Part shown: positions 62,021-64,000 of the stretch, one piece after another
Layout: each line of letters opens with the position of its first letter
Position numbering within the stretch: position 1 is the first letter of the stretch
Assembly: GCF_044762745.1 (NCBI RefSeq)
Contig: NZ_JBIWEX010000024.1
Location: forward strand, 1 to 64,000
Source of the DNA: Psychrobacillus sp044762745
GTDB lineage: Bacteria; Bacillota; Bacilli; Bacillales_A; Planococcaceae
Reading direction: 5' to 3'
Length of the DNA: 64,000 nucleotides
Made by a program: the position numbers and the translations under genes
Notes under the pieces: model-generated
The model's input: only the letters and a program-made list of their open reading frames with translations
What the model was told of the DNA's origin: nothing
The model's database searches: none

Positions 62021-62045
62021 ATGACCAGAAAACCATTTCGGTCAT
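62021..62045. promoter_or_regulatory. Operator of the TetR gene
   Basis: ATGACC-N13-GGTCAT, 25 bp, followed by a further half-site-like CTAGTCATTATA. Confidence 0.6.
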
Positions 62046-62090
62046 CTAGTCATTATATTACTCCTAGCGTATTCTTTTTGCAAGTATTTC

Positions 62091-62546
62091 TTAATGACGG
62101 TCGTGCATTGTATCATCGCTTTCGTCTGGTAATACGGTACTCAGATCTGGGTTTCCAACTGTTAGCTTTTGTTTTGGCATTGTATGAAGACCTCTTGCCG
62201 TAGTGTGAGCAAACATATAATAGACTCCGTCATGATCGAATGTATAAGTTGCTTCATATACACCATCTTTTGTTAATGTCCCTTCGATTATTTCCCCTTT
62301 ATCACGCAAACCAGATTCCCACACTTCGAATTCTACTGTATCTGCATCATCGACTACTTCCTCTCCTTGGGAAACTTTAGCAGATAAAACAACTGGCTCT
62401 CCTACTGGTAGTTGTTCAGCTGTTTGTATTTGTACAACGATTTCTTGAAATGTAGTTTCCTCATGGTTTGAATGAGTTGCCTCTTCTGCCCCACAACCTG
62501 TTAACACCATTGCCGTTAATATAAATGCCACTATCTGTTTTTTCAT
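62091..62546 (-). CDS. FixH/YtkA-like lipoprotein
   Basis: 151 residues from the ATG at 62546, which overlaps the kinase gene stop as ATGA. Lipobox VLTGCG (Cys at about 18), then an immunoglobulin-like YtkA domain (about 40-130; VVLSAKVSQGEEVVDDADTVEFEVW, KDGVYEATYTFDHDGVYYMFAHTTARG). The His-rich end (HDRH) and Met/His residues suggest metal, perhaps copper, handling. It is translated with a two-component system, so it may be its target or sensor partner. Confidence 0.82.
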   Translation of the reverse strand: MKKQIVAFILTAMVLTGCGAEEATHSNHEETTFQEIVVQIQTAEQLPVGEPVVLSAKVSQGEEVVDDADTVEFEVWESGLRDKGEIIEGTLTKDGVYEATYTFDHDGVYYMFAHTTARGLHTMPKQKLTVGNPDLSTVLPDESDDTMHDRH

Positions 62547-63937
62547 GCGAATGAATCCTCCCAAATTGGTAATGTAATATATACGGTAGTTCCTTTTCCT
62601 ACTTCACTTTCAAATGCAAGTTTACCATTTTGTACATCTACTAATTGCGCAGCAATGGATAACCCTAATCCTGTTCCTCCATCTGACCGGCTTCTTGCCT
62701 TATTTACACGGTAGAAACGCTCCGTAATATGACCAAGATGCTCCTTCTCAATTCCACATCCTTCGTCTGCAATTACAATCATTGTTTCTTTTTTCGTTGT
62801 TTTATTCGAAATTGCGATTGTGGAACTGTTAGACGAATATCTAATGGCATTTTCTAAAATGTTAATAAGGATTTGCTTTGTTTTTTGTTCGTCTGCACAT
62901 AAAATTGTCTCTTCATCTATTGAAATAACAAACTTTATTTCTTTTTCGTTTGCCATTGGTTTTACAAGCTGTATTACTTCACGGATTGTTTCTGCTAAAA
63001 CGAGCGGACTAGTTTCTATATTTTCAATTGACTCCGATCTTGCAACGGTCAACAAATCATTCGTCAGCTTTTGCATACGATTTGCTTCCCGCGTGATAAG
63101 TGTATATATTTCAGCCTTTTTCTCTTCTGGTATAAGTTGCTGTTCAAATGCCTCTCCGTATCCTTTAATATAGCTAATCGGAGTGCGAAGTTCATGGGAA
63201 ACGACAGAGAGAAAGTTTCGCTTCTTGTCGTCTTCTTGTTGAATGGAAGTCGCCATTTGGTTAAAACTTCGTGCTAGCTCTCCCACTTCATCTTGAGACT
63301 CGATTTCAACGCGTGTATCATACTTTCCGGCAGCCATATCAAGCGCTGCTTCGTTTAAGATGGCTAATGGTTTTAACACTCTTTGCAAACTCTTCAAGCT
63401 AATATAAGCCAAGCATATCAATAAAAGAGAAACAATTACTATTAAAAAAAGTGCGTCACTCGATGCCATTTCCGTAATTCTCGTTAAAGGTACATATACA
63501 TAAATAATACCTTCTAATCTATTTTCATCTACGAGTGGATAAATAACTGATGCGACTTCCCGGTCAAATCGCTTTTCATACCCCCGTTTTGTTATCGCAT
63601 TCCCCTCTATCAATTGTGCTCGTTCTTCTGCTCCGATTAACGTATCATAGTCGATGTCGAAAGGGAGACATGCACTTAGTTCCCTCGGATTTCGTACCGT
63701 AAATACTTCCACATCTGAAAAGCGATTATAATCTTCCGTTTGTTTAATAAATGCATTCGTAACGACGCCACCATCGTATGTACGCTGTAAATTTTCTGCA
63801 ACTTCCTTCATAGACATTTCAGTATGTTGTACGTAAAGTTCTTCATATAAAAAATTCGTAAATATGACTAAAAACACAATCGTCGTTGTAATAAAAATGA
63901 GCAATAACATCCATATTTTAACCGATAGTTTTTTCAT
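62543..63937 (-). CDS. Sensor histidine kinase with HAMP domain
   Basis: 464 residues. Two membrane helices (about 9-30 and 158-178) enclose an extracellular sensor domain (about 31-157), then HAMP (about 180-235), phospho-His in VVSHELRTPISYIKGYG (about 248) and ATPase motifs ILENAIRYS, DEGCGIE and GTGLGLSIAAQL. Its start overlaps the response regulator stop as ATGA. Confidence 0.93.
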   Translation of the reverse strand: MKKLSVKIWMLLLIFITTTIVFLVIFTNFLYEELYVQHTEMSMKEVAENLQRTYDGGVVTNAFIKQTEDYNRFSDVEVFTVRNPRELSACLPFDIDYDTLIGAEERAQLIEGNAITKRGYEKRFDREVASVIYPLVDENRLEGIIYVYVPLTRITEMASSDALFLIVIVSLLLICLAYISLKSLQRVLKPLAILNEAALDMAAGKYDTRVEIESQDEVGELARSFNQMATSIQQEDDKKRNFLSVVSHELRTPISYIKGYGEAFEQQLIPEEKKAEIYTLITREANRMQKLTNDLLTVARSESIENIETSPLVLAETIREVIQLVKPMANEKEIKFVISIDEETILCADEQKTKQILINILENAIRYSSNSSTIAISNKTTKKETMIVIADEGCGIEKEHLGHITERFYRVNKARSRSDGGTGLGLSIAAQLVDVQNGKLAFESEVGKGTTVYITLPIWEDSFA

Positions 63938-64000
63938 TGCTTAACCTCAAAACGATAACCAATTCCCCAAACAGTTTCAATATATTTTCCTGCAACGCTA
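63934..64000 (-). CDS. OmpR-family response regulator, C-terminal end (cut by window edge)
   Basis: The last 22 codons read KYIETVWGIGYRFEVKQ, the ending of the winged-helix domain (TVWGxGYRF). The gene continues beyond the right edge and is translationally coupled to the kinase gene. Confidence 0.85.
   Translation of the reverse strand, partial: SVAGKYIETVWGIGYRFEVKQ

Overview
The window is a low-GC, spore-former-type Bacillota chromosome segment. Support for this comes from strong AGGAGG ribosome sites with TTG, GTG and CTG starts, a CwlJ-type germination hydrolase, a BceRSAB-like module, YhfH/LplJ, a yrrT-mccAB cluster, a FadR box, and a G+C-rich interspersed repeat (51286-51416) of a kind seen in Bacillaceae and Planococcaceae. 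A Psychrobacillus-, Sporosarcina- or Lysinibacillus-like host fits best, but this is inference. No rRNA, tRNA or CRISPR array was seen.

Region 1 (1-6.9 kb) is an accessory island. It starts with the 3' part of an IS110-family transposase gene, followed by an ECF sigma/anti-sigma pair and three small minus-strand genes. Those three genes are each followed by a near-identical 45-bp terminator repeat bounded by a GTTAG-type junction, so the layout resembles gene cassettes. Two identical 200-bp non-coding elements sit exactly in such junctions, between AG dinucleotides, and unfilled versions of both junctions exist in the same window. The 200-bp elements share their right terminus with the IS110 element. 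Next come Tn7-like transposon ends (TGT...ACA, spaced sites on the left, 20-bp tandem sites on the right). They enclose an HNH-like gene and an acetyltransferase gene but no transposase. A decayed DUF5412-type gene follows.

Region 2 (7-20 kb) is ordinary chromosome: a GntR regulator, a methyltransferase/lipoprotein cluster, a gabT plus polar amino-acid ABC transporter operon, cwlJ, a metallo-beta-lactamase-fold protein with a CTG start, a hot-dog dehydratase, and several small genes.

Region 3 (20-42 kb) looks like a peptide and hydroxyproline utilisation regulon. I find six -24/-12 (sigma-54) promoters with perfect spacing. They precede a prolyl oligopeptidase, an Opp-type peptide importer, two divergent Xaa-Pro peptidases, a long operon (FAD dehydrogenase, 4-hydroxyproline epimerase, a proline-racemase-like protein lacking both catalytic cysteines, a DapA-family deaminase, a semialdehyde dehydrogenase, an AGCS symporter), and an operon of two [2Fe-2S] proteins plus an FAD protein. 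A PAS/sigma-54 activator lies in the middle. The inferred flow is proline-rich (collagen-like) peptides -> import -> cleavage -> hydroxyproline -> alpha-ketoglutarate.

Region 4 (42-64 kb) holds yrrT-luxS-mccA-mccB (methionine-to-cysteine sulfur recycling and AI-2), a FetAB-like exporter, an amino-acid permease, an acylaminoacyl-peptidase-like enzyme, an acyl-CoA ligase under a FadR box, a BceRSAB-like antibiotic-peptide module, lplJ/yhfH, a YhgE/Pip protein with its TetR regulator and paired operators, and a two-component system with a FixH/YtkA-like lipoprotein running off the right edge.
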